In this document: in pieces, positions 12,484 through 23,900 of the stretch
How the letters are laid out: the number at the start of each line of letters is the position of its first letter
How positions within the stretch are numbered: position 1 is the stretch's first letter
Assembly (NCBI GenBank): GCA_905250025.1
Contig: CAJNOJ010000105.1
Location: forward strand, 248,001 to 312,000
Reading direction: 5' to 3'
Length of the DNA: 64,000 nucleotides
Source: Adineta ricciae
Lineage: Eukaryota > Rotifera > Eurotatoria > Adinetida > Adinetidae
The notes under the pieces: model-generated
Told to the model about the DNA's origin: nothing
The model's database searches: none
What the model saw: the letters and a program-made list of their open reading frames with translations, nothing else
Program-made: the position numbers and the translations under genes

Positions 12484-13251
12484 ATGTCTGAAGGTCGATT
12501 AATAACAGTCGTTGGAGCTGCGGGAGCTCAAGAGAGTGCTGTTGTACGAGCATTAGTTGAAATAGGTAAATGTAAAGTAATGAATCGCTCTTCTTTCTCA
12601 CGAGGAAATGTGTGTTTATCTGGAAAAGTTCGCGTTCTAAAACGGGATGTATCAAGTGCATAAGCTCAAGCAACAGCATCGAACTGCTTACATATGATAT
12701 CACCAGAAATGACTATGTGAAACGTACATTCAATGATTCAGGGGCGAATGTAAATCAATTTGAAGTAGAAAACAACAAAGTTGTATCATGAACGGCAAGT
12801 TCTCTATTATATTTTTAGCACTAGTGATGATATCAAAGAAAGATATTTCCATTGGAGAGCGATCTTTGCTGCGCCTGGTATGTTCATGTAAAACTGACAA
12901 ATGGTGGAAAACCTCCTAAACCAGATAACAGAACAGTGATGTTCACTGCTCCTATCGATCAAAAAGCCAAACTAAATTTATCAGATACTGATAATATCGG
13001 TCCTATCGTTTGTGAGAAATTCTGAGCGATACATTGATGAGCACCTTCGTGAATGTGCCAATGAAATTAGTTTGGAAATTATGGCTGAAACTTTTACGAA
13101 AGTGATCGGAATTTCAGCGATAGGAAACCCACTAACTGAAGAAGAATTTCGCCAGGCAACTCAGTAACTTCCTAAAACTTTACAGAATAACGTTTTCACG
13201 ATGCATATATGGATTGAAGAGTATTGTTACTATGAACAGAGTGAAGATTGA
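12484..13251 (+). pseudogene. NmrA-like NAD(P)-binding protein, decayed
   Basis: Starts like an NmrA/isoflavone-reductase family protein: MSEGRLITVVGAAGAQ, with the Rossmann glycine motif altered (the family usually has GATGAQG). Family-like pieces follow in shifting frames: VLKRDVSSA then an in-frame TAA at 12661, a central fragment, IDEHLRECANEISLE, and a C-terminal IWIEEYCYYEQSED resembling the family's WxxEYGYYGG end. Stops at 12661, ~13023 and 13165 plus frame changes mark it as a relic. Short introns may explain part of the interruption (a GTAAATG follows EIG), but not all of it. Members usually act as redox sensors or atypical SDR enzymes. Confidence 0.6.
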
Positions 13252-13415
13252 CATAGATTAACATAACTACATACTTGTGAACACTGGTTGCAGAAAACTA
13301 ACTTGAGAGATAATAGAAAGGAAAGCCATCTTTGGCTAGTTTTGACTCCAACACTATACAAACTATATTATTTAGTATGAGAGAAACAGAGTTTTGTTCG
13401 ATAGTCTTTCAGTGC

Positions 13416-16400
13416 TCAATAGCCGAATAGTTGCCGCCATAATTTCATGGAATTGATAAATTCTTTCTTGTATAATGGAGATGGCAGAACATAGATGACG
13501 AAGATTAATGTCGAAGGGATAAACGACATGTAGTAGCTGAAAATGTACAGCAACGAACTTTGAGAGGCTTTCACACAGCGAAATAATAATGAAATGATGA
13601 CGAGAGGAAATGTTAAAACAATTAACATTATCGGACTGATAATCAAGTGTTTCTGCTGACAAAGTTGCTCTTTAAAATGTTGATAACGAGTTTTATGCGT
13701 GCGAGCTGTTGCTTTTTGACGTGCAATCGTGTAAATAACGTAGAGCGCCGTCACAATATTGATAAAGAATGGTGCCATCAAATGAATAAATAGAACTATC
13801 GTTGTATATATGTACAACGATGATGAATAAAGAGTAAAACACCAAAATCGATCCTCTTCGACATCATGAAATAAGTCGCGAGAAACGCTTTCATACATAT
13901 TCGAACTCATAACTACCAAAGGTAAGAAAATAACTACCCATCGAGCAGCGTAGATGCTAGCAGATTTACTGAAATATATTCCTTTCCAAACAGTCACAGC
14001 ACGTTCAATCGATATAGCAGCATTCAGCCAATTGTTCATCCAAGAGAAAATTTTAAGCAAAGGTTCGACTAATAAGCAACCGTAACGAAGGACGGTATAG
14101 TTTGTTGCTACGTTCATTTGTGTAAGTAAGACAAACCAAAATTTCAGCATCAGTATTGCAATCGTAAGTAGAGAAGTGATCGACAATGTTAGAAGATAGA
14201 TACCACATCCCACTGTACGGGTATCACAGCGCAAAAATGTGGCCAGCGAAAGCATACTATTAACTGAACCTGTGAGAAATAAAACCAGCGTTAAAAATAT
14301 ACTGAATTTAACTATTTGTGACTGACTACTCATATGCATATCTGATCGAATTTCGTAGCGAAAAAGATCATCGAGCGTCAGACCGATCCCTTTCGCATAG
14401 AACTGACATCGATCTCCAAAGTAACAGTCATTGCATTCACATATAGTCGTTGCAGGGCATTGTGGGTGGTCTTGTAAGCATTGTCCACCATTGAGACAAT
14501 GAACATTTTCTTGACATTCAAAGTTAGGCTTATGATCGAATGGAAAACAATTGGCATGACGATCCGTTGTGCATAGACACATATACAATTCGTCAAAGAA
14601 ACAATTCAGACTGGGATGTTGTTGACATAGTGTATGATAATGTTTGACTTGTTGGATTCTGGGTAATTTAGTTTGTTCGGAAGAGAGTAGTTGATGAACA
14701 GGTGGGCAACGACGGGTTGAATCAACTGTAGCTGAAATGTTGAACATACTTGACTGCTGTGAAACGACCAAGTAATAGTTATGATTGCTTAAGATAAAGA
14801 CTATTTGAAATACATGATGCGAATACAATGTAACATTGTTTTGCATCTTTGTCAACTTTTTTAGCAACGTCTGTTGTGGTAATGGTGGTTCTGAATTAAC
14901 AAATGAGTAGATGTACGCTATTAAATATGATGAAATATCCCTATTATTGAAAACTATATGTAATCTTGCTTTACGATGCTCACACCTTTTCCCTCGAAAT
15001 GCATCAGCGCACAGACATTCATAACTACCATCGTTCATTTGTTCGTCTGTAACGACACATTGACCATTGTTTTCGCAGTAATTTGCTGGACATGAATGTT
15101 TCAGTAGACAGCGACTGCCGAATTTTCCGAGAGGACAAATACAGATCGATCGATTATGCACTTGACCAACACATAGCGAAGCCGGCGAACAATCAGTGCA
15201 TTTGATAGGTATGTGACATCGAGCTCCACTCCAACCGCTATCGCATTGACAAAATGTCGTTTCTACATTGATATACTTCATACAGATGCCATGTACACAT
15301 TCCGGAGAGCAGAAACCGGTGTTGAATGTTCGATTGGAATCCAACGTGAGCAGAGCAGCCATTCGATTGACCGGTAGGAAATTGAATAAAACTCTAAAAT
15401 ACCAGCTTGCAATGTACTCTAGTGACATGCTATCATAAGCATCGATATGAATACTATAGTTTTTCGAAGGATCTTTCGGTGTTGTTGAATACAAGAGATA
15501 TTTGTCAAACGGTTGACCGCACGTTGCTTTTGAAACGTAAATGATTTGTTCATAAGAGTGTACTTGCTGCCGATCATGATCGTCATCAATCAGTTTAATA
15601 AAAATAGTATATATACCGTATGTGCTAACAGATGATAATGTTAAGGTCAAACTGACGCGCTGATTTTGATACTGACAAAGGTTCCCATAGTAATTCGGAG
15701 GACACATGCAGATCGTAGTGAAATTCTTATCCCCTAACCAGAGACGAATGAGCAAGCCACGAATGCATCGTGACAGTGAGTTGTAAGTCTTAAGCAGTTT
15801 TTCTTTTGCAACATCGATCGTGTTGAACATTGTATCTTCCACCAGTGGATAAATTGGACTTTCTTCTAATGTAAATTGAACATGTTTTAATCTACCAAAA
15901 TGACAAAGAAAGTTTCGTATCTTTGTAAGATTATAACCAATCCATTCCGTGCATAGCTCTTCCTCATTAACTAATTCGCCATCCGAGTCACATAATACGT
16001 AAGGTTCAATACACGTTCGCCCATCCAAACAACTAAATCGGTACAATCTTTCGCTTTGTGCATTCGTACTTTGACATAATTGTGGTTCATCTAATCCTCC
16101 AACACAATCAACTGTCCCATCTCGAACTTTATCAGCTGCTAAACATATCATCGTATAGTTGAGTGGTGACATACATTCAAATAAACCACGAGAGCAGTTC
16201 GATGCTCGACACGCTTCTTCATCTTCACCATTACGACAATTCCAGAAACCATCGCATCGGCTATACACATTGCTACATGGCCAATGCTCACAATCAGTCT
16301 CATCCGTATGACCATGACGATCGAACACTTCAACTGAAACATCGACAGCGCCATCACATATCTGGTTGAACAAGATACTGTCGATCGTTTTCGTCTCATT

Positions 16401-17876
16401 TTCACCCAAAGGACAACCCAATCGTTGAAGTATGGGCGATCGACATCGACTTTCGTTCGCACACTTGAACCGATGTGGCTGATCAAGGAAACAACTGAGT
16501 TCGTGATCTTCCTCATCATCGTTCAGATAGCAGTCAGTGATGTTATCAGCTATTCGATGTTTCGAGATGTATTTCGAAGAGTTTCGGCACTGATACAGTG
16601 ATGAATGTTTTTCATCTGTGTACCGAGTAGCACAACCAACAAAGTATGGTTTGATGACACGGATCATGTGTTTCCAACCATGATACTTTGTGTTTTGTGA
16701 TAGTCCCATGTGATGAGCATGACGACATGTATGAGATCTGTGGCGAAATGTTGGCGAAAGATAAGTGCACAACTGTTCGTCATAGCAAATATAGTCGGGT
16801 AATAGGATGGAGTCATTGGTCATTTCAAATATTTGTTTAGGTTGGTAGAGAAAGTGAACATGACCGAACAAGACAGGACTGATGGGGAACTGAATGAGAT
16901 GATCACATGCACGAAGATGAGAAAGATGAATGGTTGTGCCGTTACAGAATGTTGGATTGATAGGATGCATTAGTCGAGTGAGACAAACCATCGCCAACCA
17001 ACAATCATCAGGTAAGGATCCTTGTACAGTCAATGATTCGAACAGCAAGAGATGTCGTCCGTTGATACATTCATCGAAATCATCGACACATTGTCCATCG
17101 CCACATGAGAATTTCTTCTGACCAGGTGGACATGCGACTTCTTCACATTGGAATATACCTGCTGGTGAATGAGAACTCGGGCAAAGCGAATCAGTCCATG
17201 TATCGGATTGATCTAGACATTCTGCCGTGATTTGTTCAAGTGTCTGATGATAGTGTGGAATACATTGTCCGTTGTGGCAGCGATATTCATTCGGCTCACA
17301 CTCGTTGATTTCCAGATCGAAACATGCAGCTTCGTCAACACCATTGTTCAGACAGTCGATTCGGCCGTCGCATACTTCTCGCCAGTCGAGACAAAGAGCT
17401 GCTCCACCTCGATCACAGTCCAATAGAACATAACACGTGTGTCCAGTAGCGAGAGCAGTGGACTCGATTTCGTCGGATTCCAAAGAATACTGACATCGAG
17501 ATCCAAACCATGGTGGTGTACAGTTATAGAATAGTTGATTAGCTTGAAGAGATGTGTTGTGATGATCGAGATAGTCTTGATACTGTTCGGCGAGATCGAT
17601 GGAGGTCGACCAATGGAAAATGTCATAGGCAGTGACATTGATTTGAAATAGTTGGTGAAATGTATAATTTTGATCGCGGGTATTGATGAAATCTGCTATC
17701 GGCATGAGATCAACACCAGTCGTCGATCGAAAATAATATTCAGTTTTTGTAATAAATCCTGTACGTGTTATATAGTAATATAAACAGTCATACTGTGATC
17801 GAGAACTGACATAGAAATCGAAATTGCATTCAACTGTAAAACACAGTACAATTGTCAACCATGTCTGACTCACCAT
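13416..17876 (-). CDS. LDLa/EGF/7TM receptor, gene X (complete)
   Basis: A single 1486-codon exon. Signal peptide MVSQTWLTIVLCFTVECN; EGF-like CTPPWFGSRC; LDLa modules (CDGRIDCLNNGVDEA; CHNGQCIPHYH; CGDGQCVDDFDEC; CDGFWNCRNGEDEEAC; VRDGTVDCVGGLDEPQLC); EGF modules (CMCPPNYYGNLCQY, CQCDSGWSGARCHI, CICPLGKFGSRCLL, CLCADAFRGKRCEH, CECNDCYFGDRCQF); then seven helices from ~1185 to ~1470, with AAISIERA at the helix III end. The frame is open 25 codons further to 17951, but the homologous copy has a stop in that extension, so the signal-peptide ATG is chosen. A plasma-membrane receptor of the LDLa/EGF-GPCR kind; ligand and G protein unknown. Its 5' third is identical at DNA level to gene Y (see findings). 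Confidence 0.88.
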   Translation of the reverse strand: MVSQTWLTIVLCFTVECNFDFYVSSRSQYDCLYYYITRTGFITKTEYYFRSTTGVDLMPIADFINTRDQNYTFHQLFQINVTAYDIFHWSTSIDLAEQYQDYLDHHNTSLQANQLFYNCTPPWFGSRCQYSLESDEIESTALATGHTCYVLLDCDRGGAALCLDWREVCDGRIDCLNNGVDEAACFDLEINECEPNEYRCHNGQCIPHYHQTLEQITAECLDQSDTWTDSLCPSSHSPAGIFQCEEVACPPGQKKFSCGDGQCVDDFDECINGRHLLLFESLTVQGSLPDDCWLAMVCLTRLMHPINPTFCNGTTIHLSHLRACDHLIQFPISPVLFGHVHFLYQPKQIFEMTNDSILLPDYICYDEQLCTYLSPTFRHRSHTCRHAHHMGLSQNTKYHGWKHMIRVIKPYFVGCATRYTDEKHSSLYQCRNSSKYISKHRIADNITDCYLNDDEEDHELSCFLDQPHRFKCANESRCRSPILQRLGCPLGENETKTIDSILFNQICDGAVDVSVEVFDRHGHTDETDCEHWPCSNVYSRCDGFWNCRNGEDEEACRASNCSRGLFECMSPLNYTMICLAADKVRDGTVDCVGGLDEPQLCQSTNAQSERLYRFSCLDGRTCIEPYVLCDSDGELVNEEELCTEWIGYNLTKIRNFLCHFGRLKHVQFTLEESPIYPLVEDTMFNTIDVAKEKLLKTYNSLSRCIRGLLIRLWLGDKNFTTICMCPPNYYGNLCQYQNQRVSLTLTLSSVSTYGIYTIFIKLIDDDHDRQQVHSYEQIIYVSKATCGQPFDKYLLYSTTPKDPSKNYSIHIDAYDSMSLEYIASWYFRVLFNFLPVNRMAALLTLDSNRTFNTGFCSPECVHGICMKYINVETTFCQCDSGWSGARCHIPIKCTDCSPASLCVGQVHNRSICICPLGKFGSRCLLKHSCPANYCENNGQCVVTDEQMNDGSYECLCADAFRGKRCEHRKARLHIVFNNRDISSYLIAYIYSFVNSEPPLPQQTLLKKLTKMQNNVTLYSHHVFQIVFILSNHNYYLVVSQQSSMFNISATVDSTRRCPPVHQLLSSEQTKLPRIQQVKHYHTLCQQHPSLNCFFDELYMCLCTTDRHANCFPFDHKPNFECQENVHCLNGGQCLQDHPQCPATTICECNDCYFGDRCQFYAKGIGLTLDDLFRYEIRSDMHMSSQSQIVKFSIFLTLVLFLTGSVNSMLSLATFLRCDTRTVGCGIYLLTLSITSLLTIAILMLKFWFVLLTQMNVATNYTVLRYGCLLVEPLLKIFSWMNNWLNAAISIERAVTVWKGIYFSKSASIYAARWVVIFLPLVVMSSNMYESVSRDLFHDVEEDRFWCFTLYSSSLYIYTTIVLFIHLMAPFFINIVTALYVIYTIARQKATARTHKTRYQHFKEQLCQQKHLIISPIMLIVLTFPLVIISLLFRCVKASQSSLLYIFSYYMSFIPSTLIFVIYVLPSPLYKKEFINSMKLWRQLFGY
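15940..17678. repeat. Conversion tract, donor-like copy (identical to 23433-25171)
   Basis: From 15940 to 17678 no difference from 23433-25171 was seen on reading (constant offset 7493), while sequence on both sides diverges strongly. The tract lies wholly inside coding sequence and spans the LDLa region of both receptors. Confidence 0.8.
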
Positions 17877-18651
17877 TTCTTTTTTAGAAAATAATCCGTC
17901 TTCTTTGCAAGCTCGAAGCATAGCCTTATAATAATTAAGCACAATGAACACGTAGAGTCAATTTTAATAGCCTTGACACCGGTTCTCTTTCTCTGTCGTC
18001 ATATTAATTCATCTGAATAGCATCAATCTTGCACAAGGACGTCAATTTGTAAAGAATATTCTTCTGAATTTATAAGTGGGTAAACTAACGACACTTTTCC
18101 TTTAAGTGGTGAAAGATCGAAGCAATAAGAAATTTTGTACATAATATTTTTGTTCTTTACCGCAACAAAATGACGCATAATGTCTCCTTTTTTTCTCATC
18201 GAAAGTAACAGAAATCAATAAAACACAAATCTTAGAAAGTTGCGTCACTAAAGAAATTCATTCTTTGGGAATTTCTGTCGTCTGTGAAATACTTTCTACT
18301 TTATTCAATAATTTCAGATTCCCAGTGAGTGAATCTCATTATTGACCCATCTTTCCCAAATGGTCACGTTTCACTGAATGGAAACACTCCAAATCTCAAT
18401 AGTCAAACACATTACGTAAGTGTATATTATTTCATACATTAAACAAAATGAACTTGATACTGTCATTGAACAGTTTATTATAATAAAATATAGCGCATTT
18501 GAGTTCTTTCTTAGAAATCGAGCTTTTATGTCATTTTCACGAGATAAGTAATTAGTACAAAAAATACTATGAGATTAATAACAGTTATTCGTAATTAAAA
18601 AATATCTGTATCTAACCAAAACATATTTAAAAACACATTCTGTTCTTTCAA
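17877..18651. other. Intergenic, no gene seen
   Basis: Counterpart of 947-1722 with small indels. It presumably includes the gene X promoter. No conserved frame. Confidence 0.5.
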
Positions 18652-19027
18652 TTACTGACAACGACGAACGGGGCCGCTGCAATGAATGCCATTCACAAAA
18701 CCACGTTGACGATTTCGTAAAATAAGTTTATACCAGCGAGGACTGCTCTTCGGCACGTTTTCACTGGGCTTTCTCAACACGTAACATTCACCTGAATAGT
18801 CGTGATCTCCGTAAACAACACTCAACGGAGCGCAATAGTATGACGGACAATCGTAAACACGAGCCCAACGCTGACACGAAATGATGGCTGATGTATTCTA
18901 CAGAACAGAAAAGAGATATTGAACGTTCGGGTCCAATAGAGATCCTTACATGACCCCAAGTGTGCATAACGAATAGTAAAACAAGCGATGACAGTACAAC
19001 GAATTTCTTGATCATTTGCTTGTCCAA
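18652..19027 (-). CDS. Small secreted Cys-rich protein, two exons (family member 2)
   Basis: Exon 1 is 19027-18950 (signal peptide MDKQMIKKFVVLSSLVLLFV), the 52-base intron is 18898-18949, and exon 2 is 18897-18652, ending in TAA. It has the same length (107 residues) and splice phase as the gene at 1723-2098. The stop codon differs (TAA against TGA), but the last residues align, including the terminal RRCQ. The mature domain keeps the cysteines and the RGFVNG signature, which argues for a functional, selected gene. Confidence 0.72.
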
Positions 19028-20902
19028 CGCTGACTTTTGTTTATTTAGTAACGACCAGTTTCAGTGAGGCGAATTTATACAGGCTGAAATCCACGTCATC
19101 TATAGGAATCCGCCAATGCTTCAAACTCCGTTTTGAAAGTACAAACTTGTTAAATAAACTCTCCCACAGTGGGTTAAAAAAATGGAAGGATTTTTCTAAC
19201 ACTCGCCGCGCTTAGCGAAAGAAAGAAGACAAATGATATTTTTACGCAAGAATAAACACTGTTTGCAAAGCACTAATGGGTCACTTCTATCAATTTTCAA
19301 TCACTACAACACTATCTATTACCATCTGATCGACTGTGAAAATACATGAAAATACACAGTAAAGTTTACATAGTTATACTCGTACTTTTCTTTTCTTTCG
19401 AAAAAAACAACAGTAAATCGTGTAATTTCGAAACAGAAACTTCATGCGTACTTTTCAATCGATCAGAAAATATTGTCATTCGAAACTCTCTCGAAACTGC
19501 TAACATATGTATTCTCATTAACTCTAAATGAGTTTTCAATTTCGTACGAGTTGAACTAAGCTGACTACCTTTGCTAGATCATCTGATAATTGAATAGAAT
19601 TCTTTGTTTCGTTCTTTTTCTTCGTACTCAAGTAAAAATTTTCATTGTGCTTCCATCTCGATCAATTGAAAACATCAATCAAAGTGCACTTTAAAACAAG
19701 TGAGAATCTTCCCTGGTTCTATGCGTTCAGGTTCCTGTTTGTACCCTGATAAATCACCTCCAATCGTTAACACACCACATACTCCACTCATCTCTACTCG
19801 TCAGTTGGTCATGCACCCAAAAATCTGGCTAAATACATCATATTTCTTGTTCATTTTCGTTAATCACCAAATTTTGATTATTGGACGATTGTGGGTCGAT
19901 TCACATCATCATTATGTCTCATTCTGAGAGTTGTTTTCTTCATCGGCCTGCACACAACATCGATTCGTATGCTGTCATCAAAACAGTTAGAAATGAATGA
20001 AGCGGTTGTTGAGAGGTAACAATGGATTGATCGAGAGATTTGACCATCATGACTAGCTTGAGTTTATGAGTTATATATTGTCAACAACCCTTTTCCTTTC
20101 TCATTTGAAGCGTCTTGTCTAGATTTTGTGTTTTGGCACATTTCAGATAGGCTTGCTAAAAAAAACAGACAACGAGAGTCATGAGAATTTTTCCATGTAT
20201 CTCGGCTGGACGTATTTCTTTTGACAGAGATTTCATACTTTGATTGGTTCGACCTCCTCATTGTGTGTACCGCTTGAATATCTTTGCTTTGTACTATAAC
20301 CAACATCGGTAAGATATCACAATTCAAATACGCATACCATACTATAGAAAAAAAAATCTAACAATCCTTCTATAAGATTTTTGGGAGGCATAGAACATTG
20401 TCTTCTGCACAATAGCCTTCAATCAGTGATTCACCGACTGAACATTTTGTAGCTTGAATCGCTTTAGTAACACAAGAAATGTACACTGATTAGTATATGT
20501 TTGTCAAATCTTGTATTCATCCGATGTCGCTAGAAATATTAGAGACGGGTAGTATATGTTGAATAGAGTTAGTCTGATCCGGTGGTGCCAGGAACAAGTA
20601 TAGTGACTTCAAGATTAGCTGACGGATAACATAAGAATGTTGTCACCATGATCAGAATTGATTCGACTCTCTAAAACAACTTAAAACGAACCACCATCCC
20701 TTTTGTTGTCATCATCTCACAGTTTCAACGGCAATGAACTATGTACACCACGATATTACTATCGCAAAAACGCCTAGGAGATGTTGAGGATGTCTATCTA
20801 TCACTCGAATCTCCCCATCTTATAATGCACATATATTTATTAACGAAAAGCTTTTCTAACTTATTAAGATCTAATCACAAACAGCAAATGTTCATTGTTT
20901 TT
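19028..20902. other. Intergenic, no supported gene
   Basis: Counterpart of 2099-3968. A 61-codon plus frame at 19346-19531 starts with a signal-like stretch and a CNFETETSC motif reminiscent of a MAM-domain start. The other copy lacks the ATG and the frame, so at most it is a relic. Confidence 0.45.
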
Positions 20903-23900
20903 CTAGACGTATTGATTTCTCTTACACTTTCCACGCCATTTTTTGATCTGTTTATGAAAATATTCCATGTACACAGACGACGGCATAATATGGATGACGA
21001 ACGTTAACGTTGTTGGAACAAACGAAATGTAATAACTTGTTACATTTAACCATGCATTTCGAGATTCTTTCACACATCGAAGTAATGATGAGATTGCAAG
21101 AAAAGGAACAGTTAAAACTACAAGCATCAGTGCACTTGTAAATAAAACCTTGTGATGGTACAATTGATCTACAAAATGTTGACCTTCAGATTTATACTTT
21201 CGAGCTTTTGCTCTTTCACGAGCCATTACGATAACGATGTAAATAGCCGCGAAAAAGTTAATGCAAAACGGTGCCCCTATGTGAATAAATGCAACAGTCA
21301 TTGTATAGTAGTATAAAATTGATGAATAAAGAGTAAAACACCAAAAACGATTTTCCTCAGCATCATAATGTAAGTCACGAGATATACTTTCATATATACT
21401 CACGCCTGCAACTACCAACGGTAGTGAAAACACAAATCTTTGGGCGCGTTTAAGACTCGAATGTTTGTTGAAGCTTGATGAATTTCTTGCAGCCATTGTA
21501 CGTTCAATCGATATAGCAGCATGCAACCAATAATTCATCGAGGAAAATAATCTAAGTATAGGTTCGATCAATAAGCACCCGTAACGAAGAACACTATATT
21601 GTGTTATTAAATTCATTTGGGTGATTATAACAAACCAAAGTTTTGCCATTAATATTGCAAAAGTAAAGAATGATGTGACCGATAATGTCAAAAGATAGAC
21701 ACTACATCCAATTGTACGATGTTTTCGCCGGTAAAAGACAGCAAACGAAAGAACACTATTGACCAGACCAACAGTAAATATGGCAAAGGTGAAAAATATG
21801 CTTGCTTTGATTATTGGCGACTGTCCACTCATTTCAATATTCGGTCGAATTTCGTAGCGAAAAAGATCATCAAGCGTCAGACCGATCCCTTTCGCATAGA
21901 ACTGACATCGATCTCCAAAGTAACAGTCATTGCATTCACATACGGTTGTAACAGGACAATATGGATGGTTTTGTAAGCATTGTCCACCATTGAGACAATG
22001 AACATTTTCTTGACATTCAAAGTTAGGCTTATGATTGAATGGAAAACAATGGGCATGACGATCCGTCGTGCATAGACACATGTACGATTCGTCAAAGAAA
22101 CAATTCAGACTGGGATGTTGTTGACATAGTGTATGATAATGTTTGACTCGTTGGATTCTGGGTAATCTAGTTTGTCCGGAAGAGAGTAGTTGATGAACAG
22201 GTGGGCAACGACGGGTTGAATCAACTGTAGCTGAAATGTTAAATACTTGTGATTGTTGAATGACAGCCAAATAATAGTTACGGTTGATAAGGACATAAAC
22301 CATTTGAAAAGGAGATGCTATATGTACTGTTAGATTCTTATCACTTATACTTAGTCTTTTCAGTATGATAGCATGTGGGTGTCTTGGATATAAATAAAGA
22401 GACTGATAAATGTAAATTATCAAATAAGTTGACAGGTCTAAACTGTGGAAGGAAATCCTCAATATTGATTTGGGATATTCACATCGGGCGCCTTGAAATT
22501 GTTCAGAACATAAGCATTGATAATTTTCATTGATCATATGCTCACCTGTAACTATACATTGACCATTATTTTCACAATAATTTGCTGGACATGAATGTTT
22601 CAGTAGACAACGATTACCGAATTTTCCGAGAGGACAAATACAGATCGATCGATTATGGATTTGACCAACACAAAGCGAGTCTGACGAACAGTCACTACAG
22701 TTGATTTGAATATGGCATCGAGCACCGGACCACCCTGGATTACATCGGCAGAAGTATTTTTCTTCGTTGTTATATTTCATGCAGATACCATGATTGCATT
22801 TCAAAGAGCAAGAGCTAGGACTCATTGCTCTTCGGCTGTCCAGCGTTAGCAAAATATTTAGTCGATTAATCGGAAGGAACAGAAATGGAACTCTGTAAAA
22901 CCAACTAGCAAGGTATTGCGTAGAGTTCTTGTCATACGCATCAATATGAATGCTGTAGGTTTTTGAAATATTTTTTGGTCTGGAAGAATATAATAGATAC
23001 CTATCGAACGGATCTTTGCAACTACTTTGAGAGACATACAGGAATTGGTCATATGATTGTATGTCCTGCAAGTCGTCATCAACTAGTTTCGTGAAAATAA
23101 TGTATGTGTGGTACATGTTCACAGATGATGGTGTTAGCACCAAACTTACGCGTTGACTTTGATATTCGCAACGATCTCCATAATAATTCGGCGGGCACAT
23201 ACACCTCGCAGTTTGAGTATCGTTTCCTAGCCAAACATGAATGGGCAAGCCACGTACACAATGCAGAGATAAGGAGTACACGCTTATCGGCCTTCGGGCC
23301 GGTTCAATATTAGGAATGATGACTTTCTTTTCAGGTGCTGGATACACTTCAGACGTTTCTAGAGGAAATGGAGCGCGTTCTAATCCAATAGCATGGCAAA
23401 TATTATCTTGGATTATACTGAGATCATAGTCGATCCATTCCGTGCATAGCTCTTCCTCATTAACTAATTCGCCATCCGAGTCACATAATACGTAAGGTTC
23501 AATACACGTTCGCCCATCCAAACAACTAAATCGGTACAATCTTTCGCTTTGTGCATTCGTACTTTGACATAATTGTGGTTCATCTAATCCTCCAACACAA
23601 TCAACTGTCCCATCTCGAACTTTATCAGCTGCTAAACATATCATCGTATAGTTGAGTGGTGACATACATTCAAATAAACCACGAGAGCAGTTCGATGCTC
23701 GACACGCTTCTTCATCTTCACCATTACGACAATTCCAGAAACCATCGCATCGGCTATACACATTGCTACATGGCCAATGCTCACAATCAGTCTCATCCGT
23801 ATGACCATGACGATCGAACACTTCAACTGAAACATCGACAGCGCCATCACATATCTGGTTGAACAAGATACTGTCGATCGTTTTCGTCTCATTTTCACCC

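Noticed and set aside
19346..19531. Possible MAM-domain protein start (CNFETETSC)
   Set aside because: The homologous copy lacks the ATG and the frame; no downstream exons were found.
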